DNA of 64,000 nt from DASQHW01 sp038209365 (GTDB lineage Bacteria; Actinomycetota; Acidimicrobiia; IMCC26256; PALSA-610), in NCBI GenBank assembly GCA_038209365.1, contig JBBQXS010000008.1, positions 50,303 through 114,302 on the forward strand, in the 5' to 3' direction. The notes under the pieces are model-generated. The model saw nothing but the letters and a program-made list of their open reading frames with translations. It made no database searches and was not told the origin of the DNA. The position numbers and the translations under genes are program-made. Below, one piece after another: positions 36,132 to 44,421 of this stretch; position 1 is the first letter of the stretch; each line of letters starts with the position of its first letter.

Positions 36132-37055
36132 TCAGACGGCGGGAGCGACGGCAGGCACGCGCACGCCGGCGCGAGCGTCAACCTCGGCGAGCTGTTCGGC
36201 CGTCATCACCGCACGCAGCGAAGTGATCGCGACCTCGAGCTGGTCGAGATCGGGCTCACGCGTCGTCAGCTTCTGCAGCAGCAATCCGGGCCGCATGAGC
36301 GCCCGCACCCAGGGCCGCTGGATGTTACGGGCCGAGATCCGTATGACCTCGTAGCTCAAGCCCGCGATCAACGGGATCAACACGACGCGCGATCCGACGA
36401 CGAACAACAGGCTCGGCCGCGGGATCAGCGAGTAGACGACGATGGCCACGACCATCACTGTCAGAAGGAAGTTCGTGCCGCAACGAACGTGCGCAGTGCT
36501 GAACTGCTGTGCGGTCTCCGGCGTGAGCTCGACGCCGTTCTCGTACGCGGCGATCGACTTGTGCTCCGCGCCGTGGTACTGGAACACACGCTTGATGTCG
36601 CGCATGTGCCCGATGGCGAAGATGTACAGGATGAACAAGCCGAGCCGCACGATGCCCTCGACGAGCGGGAAGGATCCGTGGAAGACGTTCTTCAGGGAGT
36701 TCCCCGCGATCGCGGGCAGGACGATGAAGATCGCGCTGAAGATCACCATCGCCACACCGACGGCCCAGCCCATTGCCTTCTCGGAGACCTGCTCGTCTTC
36801 GGGAACCTGCTGGTTCGCCGACCAGGTCAGCGCGCGGTAGCCCAGGCCGAGCGACTCGCCCAGACCCGTCACACCGCGCACGATCGGGATGTTGCGGTAG
36901 CGCTCGGCCCAGCCGGGGACCTCGCGCACGACGGTCTTGATGGTGCCGTCGAGGCCGCGCGCCGAAACCGCCCAGTGCGATGCGCCACGCATCATCACGC
37001 CTTCGAGCACCGCTTGCCCGCCCATGTAGCGGGGCTCGTCGCCGGACTTGGCCAT
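36132..37055 (-). CDS. DUF1385 family membrane protein
   Basis: A 307-residue protein of the DUF1385 family. The N terminus has the family signature YMGGQAVLEGVMMRG; later AEHKSIAAYENG and the Cys/Thr-rich HVRCGTNFLLT occur, with four hydrophobic segments between. A role as a putative metal-dependent membrane enzyme has been suggested for the family; no function is established. The start ATG is chosen because MAKSGDEPRYMGGQ aligns with the family start; 27 extra upstream codons overlap rpmE. It lies 16 bases after rpmE, as in many actinobacteria. Confidence 0.88.
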   Translation of the reverse strand: MAKSGDEPRYMGGQAVLEGVMMRGASHWAVSARGLDGTIKTVVREVPGWAERYRNIPIVRGVTGLGESLGLGYRALTWSANQQVPEDEQVSEKAMGWAVGVAMVIFSAIFIVLPAIAGNSLKNVFHGSFPLVEGIVRLGLFILYIFAIGHMRDIKRVFQYHGAEHKSIAAYENGVELTPETAQQFSTAHVRCGTNFLLTVMVVAIVVYSLIPRPSLLFVVGSRVVLIPLIAGLSYEVIRISARNIQRPWVRALMRPGLLLQKLTTREPDLDQLEVAITSLRAVMTAEQLAEVDARAGVRVPAVAPAV

Positions 37056-37071
37056 CGCGCCGGCCACTTGG

Positions 37072-37284
37072 TTAGGACTTCTTCTTCTGCTTCGCGACCC
37101 GCCGCTGGAACCGCTCGACGCGGCCGCCGGTGTCAACGAGCTTCTGCTTGCCCGTGTAGAACGGGTGGCATTCCGAGCAGAGCTCGGCGCGCAGGCTCGG
37201 GACGGTCGAACGGGTGGTGAACTCGTTCCCGCACGAGCAGTGCACCTTGCACTCCACGTATTCGGGATGGATATCGGCCTTCAT
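37072..37284 (-). CDS. rpmE: 50S ribosomal protein L31
   Basis: A 70-residue bL31. It contains the zinc-binding CxxC pairs: VHCSCGNEFTTRST and ELCSECHPFYTGKQKLVDTGGRVERF, so it is the zinc-carrying C+ type. Basic C-terminal tail AKQKKKS. It lies downstream of rho on the same strand with a 46-base gap, the usual rho-rpmE order. Confidence 0.97.
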   Translation of the reverse strand: MKADIHPEYVECKVHCSCGNEFTTRSTVPSLRAELCSECHPFYTGKQKLVDTGGRVERFQRRVAKQKKKS

Positions 37285-37330
37285 GCTGGGTCCAGTCTAA
37301 CTATGAGATTCAGTAGCTCAACAAGGGGAC

Positions 37331-39151
37331 TCAGGTCCCCATTCCCGCCGGGGCCTTGGCGATCTCGTTCAGGAACTCGGCGTTGGTCTTGGTGCTGCGC
37401 AGCTTGTCGATCAGCAGCTCGAGACCGGAGCCGCCTTCCAGCGCGTTGAGCACCCGCCGCAACTTCCACACCTGCTGCAGATCGCGGCGGTCGAACAGGA
37501 GCTCTTCGTGCCGCGTGCTCGACTGCTCGACGTCGATCGCAGGATAGATGCGGCGGTCGGCGGTACGCCGGTCCAGACGCAGCTCCATGTTCCCCGTGCC
37601 CTTGAACTCCTCGAAGATGTGCTCGTCCATCTTTGAGTTCGTCTCGACGAGCGCCGTCGCGAGGATCGTGAGGGACCCGCCCTCCTCGACATTGCGCGCG
37701 GCGCCGAAGAACTTCTTCGGCGGGTACAACGCACCAGCGTCGATACCACCGGACATGATCCGGCCCGATGCCGGCGCCGCGAGGTTGTACGCCCGCGCCA
37801 GCCGGGTGATGCCGTCCAGGATGATGACGACGTCGGTGCCACCCTCGACCAGACGCTTGGCGCGCTCGATCGTGAGCTCCGCGATGTGGCAGTGCTCGTC
37901 GGACGGACGGTCGAACGTCGACGCCACGACGTCGGCACGAAGCACGTGCCTACGCATGTCGGTGACTTCTTCGGGACGTTCGTCGACGAGCAGCACGATC
38001 ACGTGCGTCTCGGGGTTGTTACGTTCGATCGAGTAGACGATTTGCTTGATGATCGTCGTCTTGCCCGCCTTCGGCGGCGACACGATCATCCCTCGCTGAC
38101 CCTTTCCGATCGGCGAGATGAGATCGATGATTCGGCCGGTGATCTCGCCCGGCTCGCCGTCGAGCTCGAGCCGTAGCCGCGAGTCGGGGAACAAGGGTGT
38201 GAGATCTTCGAACCTCACTCGCCCGCGCGCCTCGTCGGGCGTCATGTCGTTGATGACGTCGACACGGACGAGTGCCGGGTATTTCTCGCTGCTCGCCGGG
38301 GGACGCGTCGCGCCCTTCACGTAGTCGCCCTTGCGCAGCCCGAAGCGGCGGACTTGTGATGCGGAGACGTATGCGTCGTTGCGACCCGCGAGGTAGCCCG
38401 AGGTACGGAGGAAGCCGTAGCCCTCGTCGCGCAGGTCGAGCAATCCCTCGACGTCGATCAGCTCGCCGCTGTAGTCCTCGTTGCGCTCGCCGCGATCCGG
38501 GCGGCCTTGTCCGCCCTGCGGCACAGTGGGACCGCCACCACCCGTTTCGCCGGGCCCGCGATCGCGACCGCGACGCCGCCGGCGCCGGCGGTTGCCGCTG
38601 CCGTCGTCGTCGCCGCCACCGCGCCATTGCTGATCCTGCTGGCCGACGTGGCGCGGCGACTGCTGTGGGTGGGTCGGCGCGCTCTCGGGGCTCGTGCCCT
38701 CCGCGGTCGCTCCCGCCGGTGCCGCGGCTTGGTTCTCGGGGCCCGCGTTGGTGCGGGTCGCCGGGCTGTCGGGCGTCGGCTCCGGCGCCGTGCCCGTCGC
38801 CGAACCGGGCGCGTTCTGGCCGGTACCGGCGCCGTTCCCGCCGCCGGCGCTACGCCGCGGGGGCCGGATCAGCGACATCTCGTCCGGCGCATCCTGTGTC
38901 GCGAGCGCGTTCTCCTCCTCGGCGAGCGATGCGAGGTCGTCGAGCCCGGCCGCGCGCGTCGAGCGCACCTTGCGCGTCTTGGGCGCGTCGTTTGCCGCGC
39001 CGTTGGAACTCTTGGTCGCCTTGACGATCGCGTCGACCAAATCGGCCTTGCGCATGCGGCTGATCGACTTGACGCCGAGCGCCGTCGCGATCTCAGAGAG
39101 CTGTTCCCGGTCCTTCCCGTCCAGTTGCGAACGGTCGAACGTGTCGCTCAT
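37331..39151 (-). CDS. rho: Transcription termination factor Rho
   Basis: A 606-residue RNA helicase. It has an N-terminal Rho_N/SAP-like helix (GKDREQLSEIATALGVKSI), then a long low-complexity insert rich in Pro, Gly, Arg and Gln (about residues 75-225) of the type known in actinobacterial Rho, the cold-shock-like RNA-binding part (YGFLRTSGYLAG, FGLRKGDYVKGATRPP), and the ATPase core with Walker A SPPKAGKTT, Walker B DVVIILDGITRLARAYN and SGGIDAGALYPPKKFFGAAR. A small GGGGAC/GTCCCC hairpin sits at the stop codon. 255 bases upstream separate it from the mutase-like gene; nothing else is seen there. Confidence 0.97.
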   Translation of the reverse strand: MSDTFDRSQLDGKDREQLSEIATALGVKSISRMRKADLVDAIVKATKSSNGAANDAPKTRKVRSTRAAGLDDLASLAEEENALATQDAPDEMSLIRPPRRSAGGGNGAGTGQNAPGSATGTAPEPTPDSPATRTNAGPENQAAAPAGATAEGTSPESAPTHPQQSPRHVGQQDQQWRGGGDDDGSGNRRRRRRRGRDRGPGETGGGGPTVPQGGQGRPDRGERNEDYSGELIDVEGLLDLRDEGYGFLRTSGYLAGRNDAYVSASQVRRFGLRKGDYVKGATRPPASSEKYPALVRVDVINDMTPDEARGRVRFEDLTPLFPDSRLRLELDGEPGEITGRIIDLISPIGKGQRGMIVSPPKAGKTTIIKQIVYSIERNNPETHVIVLLVDERPEEVTDMRRHVLRADVVASTFDRPSDEHCHIAELTIERAKRLVEGGTDVVIILDGITRLARAYNLAAPASGRIMSGGIDAGALYPPKKFFGAARNVEEGGSLTILATALVETNSKMDEHIFEEFKGTGNMELRLDRRTADRRIYPAIDVEQSSTRHEELLFDRRDLQQVWKLRRVLNALEGGSGLELLIDKLRSTKTNAEFLNEIAKAPAGMGT

Positions 39152-39405
39152 GTGGTGCTCCTCCCGGCCGAGCGCAGAACATCGCCCCGCGGCCGGAGTG
39201 TGAAATCCGAAGACCCTCGGAAGATGTCACACCGTCATCCACACCGGAAGCGGTGGAGAGATCCGACCCTCGCTTCGAAATCTGGGAGATTACGAAATCT
39301 GGAAGATGTCGGGCGAGGTCTCGAGAGCCAATTCCTACCCTACACCTTCACAGGGTTGGAATGCATCTCCTCAACAGTCGGCGTTGTGACCCTCTTCCTG
39401 AAGGA

Positions 39406-40575
39406 TTAATGCGCGACCAATCGACGCATCAACAGGTGGCCCGGTATCGGAGCACATTCAGCGGTTGCCGACTCCGTATAAGTGCCGCCCGGACCGGGAC
39501 GGTCGGTGTCGAACAACAAGTACGGCACCGGGTCTGCATTGTGCGTCTTGATGTCGCAGGGCGTCGCGTGGTCGGGCATGAGCAGGATCCGGTACGACTG
39601 GCGCGCCGCATCGAGCACGTCGACGATCGGCCCGATGATCTCGGTGTCCCACCGTTCGAGCGCGTCTATTTTGATGTCCGAACGGCCTTGGTGGCCGGCC
39701 TCGTCAGTCGCCTCGACATGCAGCACGAAGAGGTCACGGTTGGCGAGCGATCGGAGACACGCATCGCGTTGCGCGACGTAGTCGTTGTCGAATCCTGCGG
39801 TCGCGCCTGGAACGTCGACGACCTCTATACCTGTGAGCACACCAAGGCCCTGTACGAGGTCGACCGCTGAGCTCATGCGGCCGGCCACACCGTAGGTCGC
39901 CTCGAAATTCGGCAACTGCGGCTTGCATCCCTGTCCCCACAGCCATATCTGCGTCGCCTGTGAACCGACTGATTGCGCGGCCCGTCGGACCACCTCTTTC
40001 GACGCGTCCATCAGGGCATTGATTCTCGGTGCCGCGTTGCCGGTCGGCAGCACCGCGGTCTTGCCGGTGAGGTCGTGGGGCGGCGTGCATACGGCGTCTT
40101 CCCATCCGCGCGGCACGACGCACAGATGGCGGTATTCGACGCCGGGATGGAAACGGACGCCCTCTTTGCCGTCGCCGAGGGCGCGGTCGAGCGCGGCGAC
40201 GATCGCATGGCTCTGTGCGTTCGTCGGATGGCCCGCCGCAAAATCCACCATGCGCGGGGCATCGTCGTTCGAGAGCGTGACCAGGTTGCAGCGGTATGCG
40301 ACCTCGTCCGGTCCGAGCTCGACGCGCATCGCCGCTGCCTCGATCGGTGCGCGACCGGTGTGGTAACGGACAGGGTCGAAGCCGAGGATCGCCATGTTGC
40401 CGACATCACTGCCCGGCGGAAGTCCCGGCGGAATGACGGCCGCGCGACCGACTTCGCCCCGGGCCGCGAGCTTTGCGAGGTTCGGCATGCGCGCGGCTTC
40501 GAGCGGCGTCCGGCCCTCGAGCTCTTTCAGGGGAACGTCCGCGCAACCATCGGGCACGAAGACCAGATACTTCAT
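39406..40575 (-). CDS. Archaeal-type cofactor-independent phosphoglycerate mutase homologue; candidate homoserine kinase
   Basis: A 389-residue alkaline-phosphatase-superfamily protein of the aPGAM group (MKYLVFVPDGCADVPLKELEG, GSDVGNMAILGFDP, HVEATDEAGHQG, LLMPDHATPCD). Ser in GSDVGNMA is the phosphate-binding nucleophile position and the metal ligands Asp, His and DH are present. The actinobacterial position between thrC and rho is occupied by thrB in mycobacteria. No GHMP-type thrB is in the window, and a homologue of this kind is known as a proposed homoserine kinase (TIGR02535) in genomes lacking thrB. I favour that role; plain phosphoglycerate mutase remains possible. Confidence 0.75.
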   Translation of the reverse strand: MKYLVFVPDGCADVPLKELEGRTPLEAARMPNLAKLAARGEVGRAAVIPPGLPPGSDVGNMAILGFDPVRYHTGRAPIEAAAMRVELGPDEVAYRCNLVTLSNDDAPRMVDFAAGHPTNAQSHAIVAALDRALGDGKEGVRFHPGVEYRHLCVVPRGWEDAVCTPPHDLTGKTAVLPTGNAAPRINALMDASKEVVRRAAQSVGSQATQIWLWGQGCKPQLPNFEATYGVAGRMSSAVDLVQGLGVLTGIEVVDVPGATAGFDNDYVAQRDACLRSLANRDLFVLHVEATDEAGHQGRSDIKIDALERWDTEIIGPIVDVLDAARQSYRILLMPDHATPCDIKTHNADPVPYLLFDTDRPGPGGTYTESATAECAPIPGHLLMRRLVAH

Positions 40576-40618
40576 CGGGCGCGAAGTGTATGGGGAAGCG
40601 GAGCCCTAACCTGCCGCA

Positions 40619-41860
40619 GTGCGTAGCCCCGGTTTGTTGATCGTGGTCGGTGTTTCCGCCTCGCTGCTGCTGGCCGCGTGCAGCGACACCAGTGGGACCA
40701 GTGGGAAGGCGTCGAGCGCACGGCCTTCGCAGTCACCGCCGACGAGCCCGGCGCCGACAACCTCGACGTCGGTGCGAAGAACAACGGTGCCACCCTCGAC
40801 TGCGCCGCCGAACCTTGCCGCGGTGCGTGTGCGGCTCGAATCGGTCGCGTCCGGTCTCGAGAGTCCGGTGGCGCTGGCGTGGCGGAAAGGTGACGCGCGC
40901 ATGTACGTCGCCGAACAAGGTGGGCGCGTCCGCATCGTCGGCACGAATGGACGCGCGGTTGCAACGCCTGTGCTCTCGATCGACGTCTCGCACGGGAACG
41001 AACAGGGGCTGCTCGGGCTCGATTTCTCGCGTAACGGCACGAAGCTCTACGTCGACTACACCGATCCTGGCGGGGACACCCACGTCGTCGAGTACACGAT
41101 GCGCGGGGACGTCGCGGACACGGCGACGCGCCGGGAGTTGCTCTTCCAGCAGGACCCGTTCCCGAACCACAACGGCGGCCAGGTGACCATCGGGCCCGAC
41201 AACATGCTGTACATCACGTTGGGCGACAGTGGATCGTCGGGAGATCCGAACAACAACGGGCAGAACCTGACGACGTTGTTCGGGAAAATCTTGCGGATCA
41301 ACCCGCGCGCGTCCGGTTCGTCGCCGTACACCGTGCCGGCCGACAACCCGTTCGCCGGTCGTGGGGGCGGCGTGCGCACGGAGATCTGGATGTACGGCCT
41401 CCGCAACCCGTGGCGGTTCTCGTGGGATCGCGAAAACGGCGACGTGTGGATCGGCGACGTCGGCCAGAACAAGTACGAGGAGATCGATTACGCCCCCGCG
41501 GGACAGGACGGCGTGAACTGGGGTTGGAGCGCGCGGGAGGGGTTCCACCCGTTCAAGGGGGCGCGGCCGGCTGGCGCGCGTGATCCGTTGGTGGAGACCG
41601 ACCACTCGGCTGGGAACTGCGCGATCGTCGGCGGATACGTGTATCGGGGTCGTGCAGTTCCCGCGCTGGACGGCGTCTACCTGTTCGGCGATGACTGCAA
41701 GCCGGAGATCACCGGCGTGGTGCAGCGTGATGGTCGCGTCGTGCAGCAGCGCGACCTCGGCGTCACCGTGGACGCGTTGACGTCCTTCGGCGAAGATCCG
41801 CAGGGAGAGGTGTACGCGATCGCGCGGCAAGGCACGGTGTACCGCTTCGCCGCGGCCTGA
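40619..41860 (+). CDS. PQQ-dependent sugar dehydrogenase-like lipoprotein
   Basis: A 413-residue secreted lipoprotein. The N terminus has a signal segment ending in the lipobox LLAAC, then a Thr/Ser/Pro-rich linker (TSPAPTTSTSVRRTTVPPS) that would tether it at the surface. The beta-propeller domain is a soluble glucose/sorbosone dehydrogenase type: GNEQGLLGLDFS, NHNGGQVTIGPDNMLYITLGDSGSS, YGLRNPWRFSWD, GQNKYEEIDY and GDDCKPEI. It oxidises a sugar with PQQ if PQQ is supplied. GTG start, divergent from the mutase-like gene with 43 bases between the start codons. Confidence 0.85.
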   Translation: MRSPGLLIVVGVSASLLLAACSDTSGTSGKASSARPSQSPPTSPAPTTSTSVRRTTVPPSTAPPNLAAVRVRLESVASGLESPVALAWRKGDARMYVAEQGGRVRIVGTNGRAVATPVLSIDVSHGNEQGLLGLDFSRNGTKLYVDYTDPGGDTHVVEYTMRGDVADTATRRELLFQQDPFPNHNGGQVTIGPDNMLYITLGDSGSSGDPNNNGQNLTTLFGKILRINPRASGSSPYTVPADNPFAGRGGGVRTEIWMYGLRNPWRFSWDRENGDVWIGDVGQNKYEEIDYAPAGQDGVNWGWSAREGFHPFKGARPAGARDPLVETDHSAGNCAIVGGYVYRGRAVPALDGVYLFGDDCKPEITGVVQRDGRVVQQRDLGVTVDALTSFGEDPQGEVYAIARQGTVYRFAAA

Positions 41861-41873
41861 CCCCACCGTTTGG

Positions 41874-41917
41874 GTTTGGTCCCCCAGTGGTCACGGACGT
41901 CCACTCCCCGACCAAAC
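41874..41917. terminator. Hairpin between convergent genes
   Basis: GTTTGGTC and GACCAAAC form an 8-base perfect outer stem; a further CAGTGG/CCACT pairing inside lies across an unpaired four-base stretch. It lies between the convergent PQQ-type dehydrogenase and SDR gene ends, so it could terminate both. Confidence 0.4.
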
Positions 41918-41933
41918 GGCTGTGTGAACCGGC

Positions 41934-42707
41934 TCAGTGGGCCGCGCGTTTGAGGACGGCCGCGCCGGCGCGGCGTGTCACCGCGTGGGGCGCCATGCTT
42001 GCGAACGTGCCGAGCAGCCTGTTCACCGACCCGGGGATGATGATCGCCTTGTTCTTGGCGAGGCCGTCGAGGCCCGCGGCGGCAACCTCGGGCGCGTTCT
42101 GCCACATGAAGCCGGGCACGCCGCCAGCGGGCGCGTTGGCGCGCTCCTGGAACTCGGTGTGGGTGAAGCCCGGGCACAGCACGCTGACCGACACGCCCGT
42201 GCCCTTCATCTCCTCGTGCACGGCTTCGGTGAACGACGTCACGAAGGCCTTGGTGGCCGAGTAGGTGGCGTTCATCGGTCCGGGCTGGAAGCCCGCGAGC
42301 GACGACACGTTGAGGATCGCGCCGTTCCCCCGAGCAGCCATCGCATCGGCGGCCGCGTGGGTCAGTCGCATGAGCGCAAGCACGTTGAGTTGCACCTCCC
42401 GGATCTCGACCTCGAGGTCGAGCTCGCAAAAGTTGCCGAACGTGCCGTAGCCCGCATTGTTGATGAGCATGTCGACGGTGCGGGCCCGCGCGGCAACCGC
42501 CGCGAGTTGCCCGTCATCGGTCAAATCGGCGGGGAGCACGTCGGCGTTCGCGCCACGCTCGTCCGCGAGCTCTTTGGCCAGCGCCTCCAGGCGCGCGCGG
42601 TCGCGCGCGACCAACACGAGGTCGTGGCCACGCGCCGCGAGCTGTCGAGCGAACTCCTCGCCGATGCCCGCCGAAGCGCCGGTGACGAGGGCAACGGGGC
42701 GGTTCAC
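41934..42707 (-). CDS. SDR family oxidoreductase
   Basis: A 257-residue short-chain dehydrogenase of the 3-oxoacyl-reductase/YqjQ-like type. TGASAGIG is at residues 9-16, NNAGYGTFG at 83-91, the catalytic Ser in NVSSLAGFQPG and Tyr-x3-Lys in ATYSATKAF. Basic residues after beta 2 (VARDRARLE) point to NADPH. The GTG start overlaps the sortase stop by 4 bases, so it is the last gene of the argS-lysA-hom-thrC-sortase unit. Why an SDR sits there is not known. Confidence 0.85.
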   Translation of the reverse strand: MNRPVALVTGASAGIGEEFARQLAARGHDLVLVARDRARLEALAKELADERGANADVLPADLTDDGQLAAVAARARTVDMLINNAGYGTFGNFCELDLEVEIREVQLNVLALMRLTHAAADAMAARGNGAILNVSSLAGFQPGPMNATYSATKAFVTSFTEAVHEEMKGTGVSVSVLCPGFTHTEFQERANAPAGGVPGFMWQNAPEVAAAGLDGLAKNKAIIIPGSVNRLLGTFASMAPHAVTRRAGAAVLKRAAH

Positions 42708-43366
42708 TGCGCCGGCCTCGGGATGACGCTGATCAGCTTGCCGCTCACGACGATGCGTTGCGCGGCACTGTGCTTGGGGTGACACGCGATGAGTGTCACG
42801 GTCGGCTTCGGCGTCGGATCGGTGACCCAAATGTCCTTGGGCTGCACGATCTGCGTTCCGGTCACGGCGTACACGCAATCCCTCCTGGGCATTCGGAAGA
42901 TGATCTGGTCACCGGGTGACAGGAGGTCGAGGTCGAGGAACGGATGCGAGTGCGTCACGCGATGACCGGGGAACACGGCATTCCCAATCTGACACGGCAT
43001 GGCGCTTCCGGGCCAGTGGCCCGGGCCGTGATCGATCACCGTCAACGTGATGCCCTCGTAGACCGGGTGCACGAGTCCGATCTTCGGGATGTCGACGACC
43101 CCGATCTGCACGAGCGGAGTCGGGGCGTATGGGTCCGCGGGCGCCGGATCGGGCCGCGGCAGCGCCTTCACCGTCTTGGCCTTCGTCGTCCTGCGCGGCG
43201 TCGTCGGTGTCGACGGCTCGGTCGGCGCCGTCGTCGTCGTCATGAGGGGCGAGTCTTCGGTGCTGCGGCGATCTCCTCCGCCCCGAGCCACCGCGGCGGT
43301 CGTGAGCGCGGCGGCGAGCACGACGGTGAAGGCGGTGAAGAGCGCGATCCATCGCGTTTTCGTCAC
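42704..43366 (-). CDS. Sortase, class E-like
   Basis: A 220-residue transpeptidase anchored by an N-terminal signal-anchor (WIALFTAFTVVLAAALTTAAV) and a Thr/Pro-rich linker. The catalytic His is in AVFPGHRVTH, the Cys in VTLIACHP and the Arg in SAAQRIVVSG. The IACHP variant of TLxTCxP and the absence of a second C-terminal membrane helix suggest class E-like or D-like. It would anchor secreted proteins to the cell wall; no LPxTG-type substrate is in this window. The start overlaps the thrC stop by 4 bases and its stop overlaps the SDR start, so it is co-translated with amino-acid genes. Confidence 0.85.
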   Translation of the reverse strand: MTKTRWIALFTAFTVVLAAALTTAAVARGGGDRRSTEDSPLMTTTTAPTEPSTPTTPRRTTKAKTVKALPRPDPAPADPYAPTPLVQIGVVDIPKIGLVHPVYEGITLTVIDHGPGHWPGSAMPCQIGNAVFPGHRVTHSHPFLDLDLLSPGDQIIFRMPRRDCVYAVTGTQIVQPKDIWVTDPTPKPTVTLIACHPKHSAAQRIVVSGKLISVIPRPAQ

Positions 43367-44421
43367 AACCCCAGTTCCTCCAGCACCACGTCGACTGCTG
43401 CATCGACCGCCGGCCGCGCCTCGATCTCCGCGATCGCGCGGTTGGGGTCCTTCAATCCGTGGCCGGTCACCGTGCAGACCACCGTCTCGCTCCGCGCGAT
43501 GAGCCCGGCCTTCGCGGCCTGCAACAGCCCCGCCACCGATGCCGCCGACGCGGGCTCGACGAACACGCCCTCGAGTGACGCCAGCGCTCGGTACGCCTCC
43601 AGGATCTGTGCGTCGGTGACCGATTCGATCGCGCCGCCCGATTCGTCGCGTGCCGCGATCGCGCCGTCCCAGCTCGCCGGGTTGCCGATACGGATCGCGG
43701 TGGCGATCGTCTCGGGATGTGGCACGGGCTCACCGTGCACCAGGGGCGCCGCGCCGGCCGCCTGCCAGCCCAACATGCGCGGCTGGCGCTTGCTCACGCC
43801 GTCCCGGGAGTACTCGACGTACCCACGCCAGTATGCGGTGATGTTGCCGGCGTTGCCCACCGGGATGCAATGGACGTCCGGCGCATCACCGAGTGCGTCA
43901 CAGATCTCGAACGCGGCTGTCTTCTGACCCTCGATGCGAAACGGGTTGATCGAGTTGACGATCGTGACGCCGCCCCGATCCCCCAGCTCGCGCACGACGC
44001 GCAACGCATCGTCGAAGCTGCCGCGTATCGACACGACCTTGGCGCCGTGGATCAGTGCCTGCGCGAGCTTGCCCAACGCGACGTGACCATCAGGGATGAT
44101 GACCGCGGCGAGCATGCCGGCGCGCGCTGCGTACGCCGCCGCGCTTGCCGAGGTATTGCCGGTCGACGCGCACACGACGACCTTCGCGCCCTCTTCGGCC
44201 GCCTTCGAGATTGCGACCGTCATCCCGCGATCTTTGAAGGACCCGGTCGGGTTCGCGCCCTCCACCTTCAAGAGGACCCGCGCGTTCACCTGCTCGGACA
44301 GACGAGGAGCATCCACCAACGGCGTGTTGCCCTCGTGCAACGTGACCACCGGCGTGCGGTCGTTCACGGGCAGGCGGGCGCGATACGCCTCGATGATGCC
44401 CGGCCACCGGCCGGTGCTCAT
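43363..44421 (-). CDS. thrC: Threonine synthase
   Basis: A 352-residue PLP enzyme that makes threonine from O-phosphohomoserine. The PLP lysine is in GANPTGSFKDRGMTVAISKA, with VCASTGNTSASAAAYAARAGM and the Gly-rich phosphate-binding VGNAGNITAYWRGY. Size is that of the shorter class II type common in actinobacteria. Start overlaps hom by 4 bases (ATGA), stop overlaps the sortase by 4 bases. Its substrate requires a homoserine kinase, which is not encoded as thrB here. Confidence 0.97.
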   Translation of the reverse strand: MSTGRWPGIIEAYRARLPVNDRTPVVTLHEGNTPLVDAPRLSEQVNARVLLKVEGANPTGSFKDRGMTVAISKAAEEGAKVVVCASTGNTSASAAAYAARAGMLAAVIIPDGHVALGKLAQALIHGAKVVSIRGSFDDALRVVRELGDRGGVTIVNSINPFRIEGQKTAAFEICDALGDAPDVHCIPVGNAGNITAYWRGYVEYSRDGVSKRQPRMLGWQAAGAAPLVHGEPVPHPETIATAIRIGNPASWDGAIAARDESGGAIESVTDAQILEAYRALASLEGVFVEPASAASVAGLLQAAKAGLIARSETVVCTVTGHGLKDPNRAIAEIEARPAVDAAVDVVLEELGL

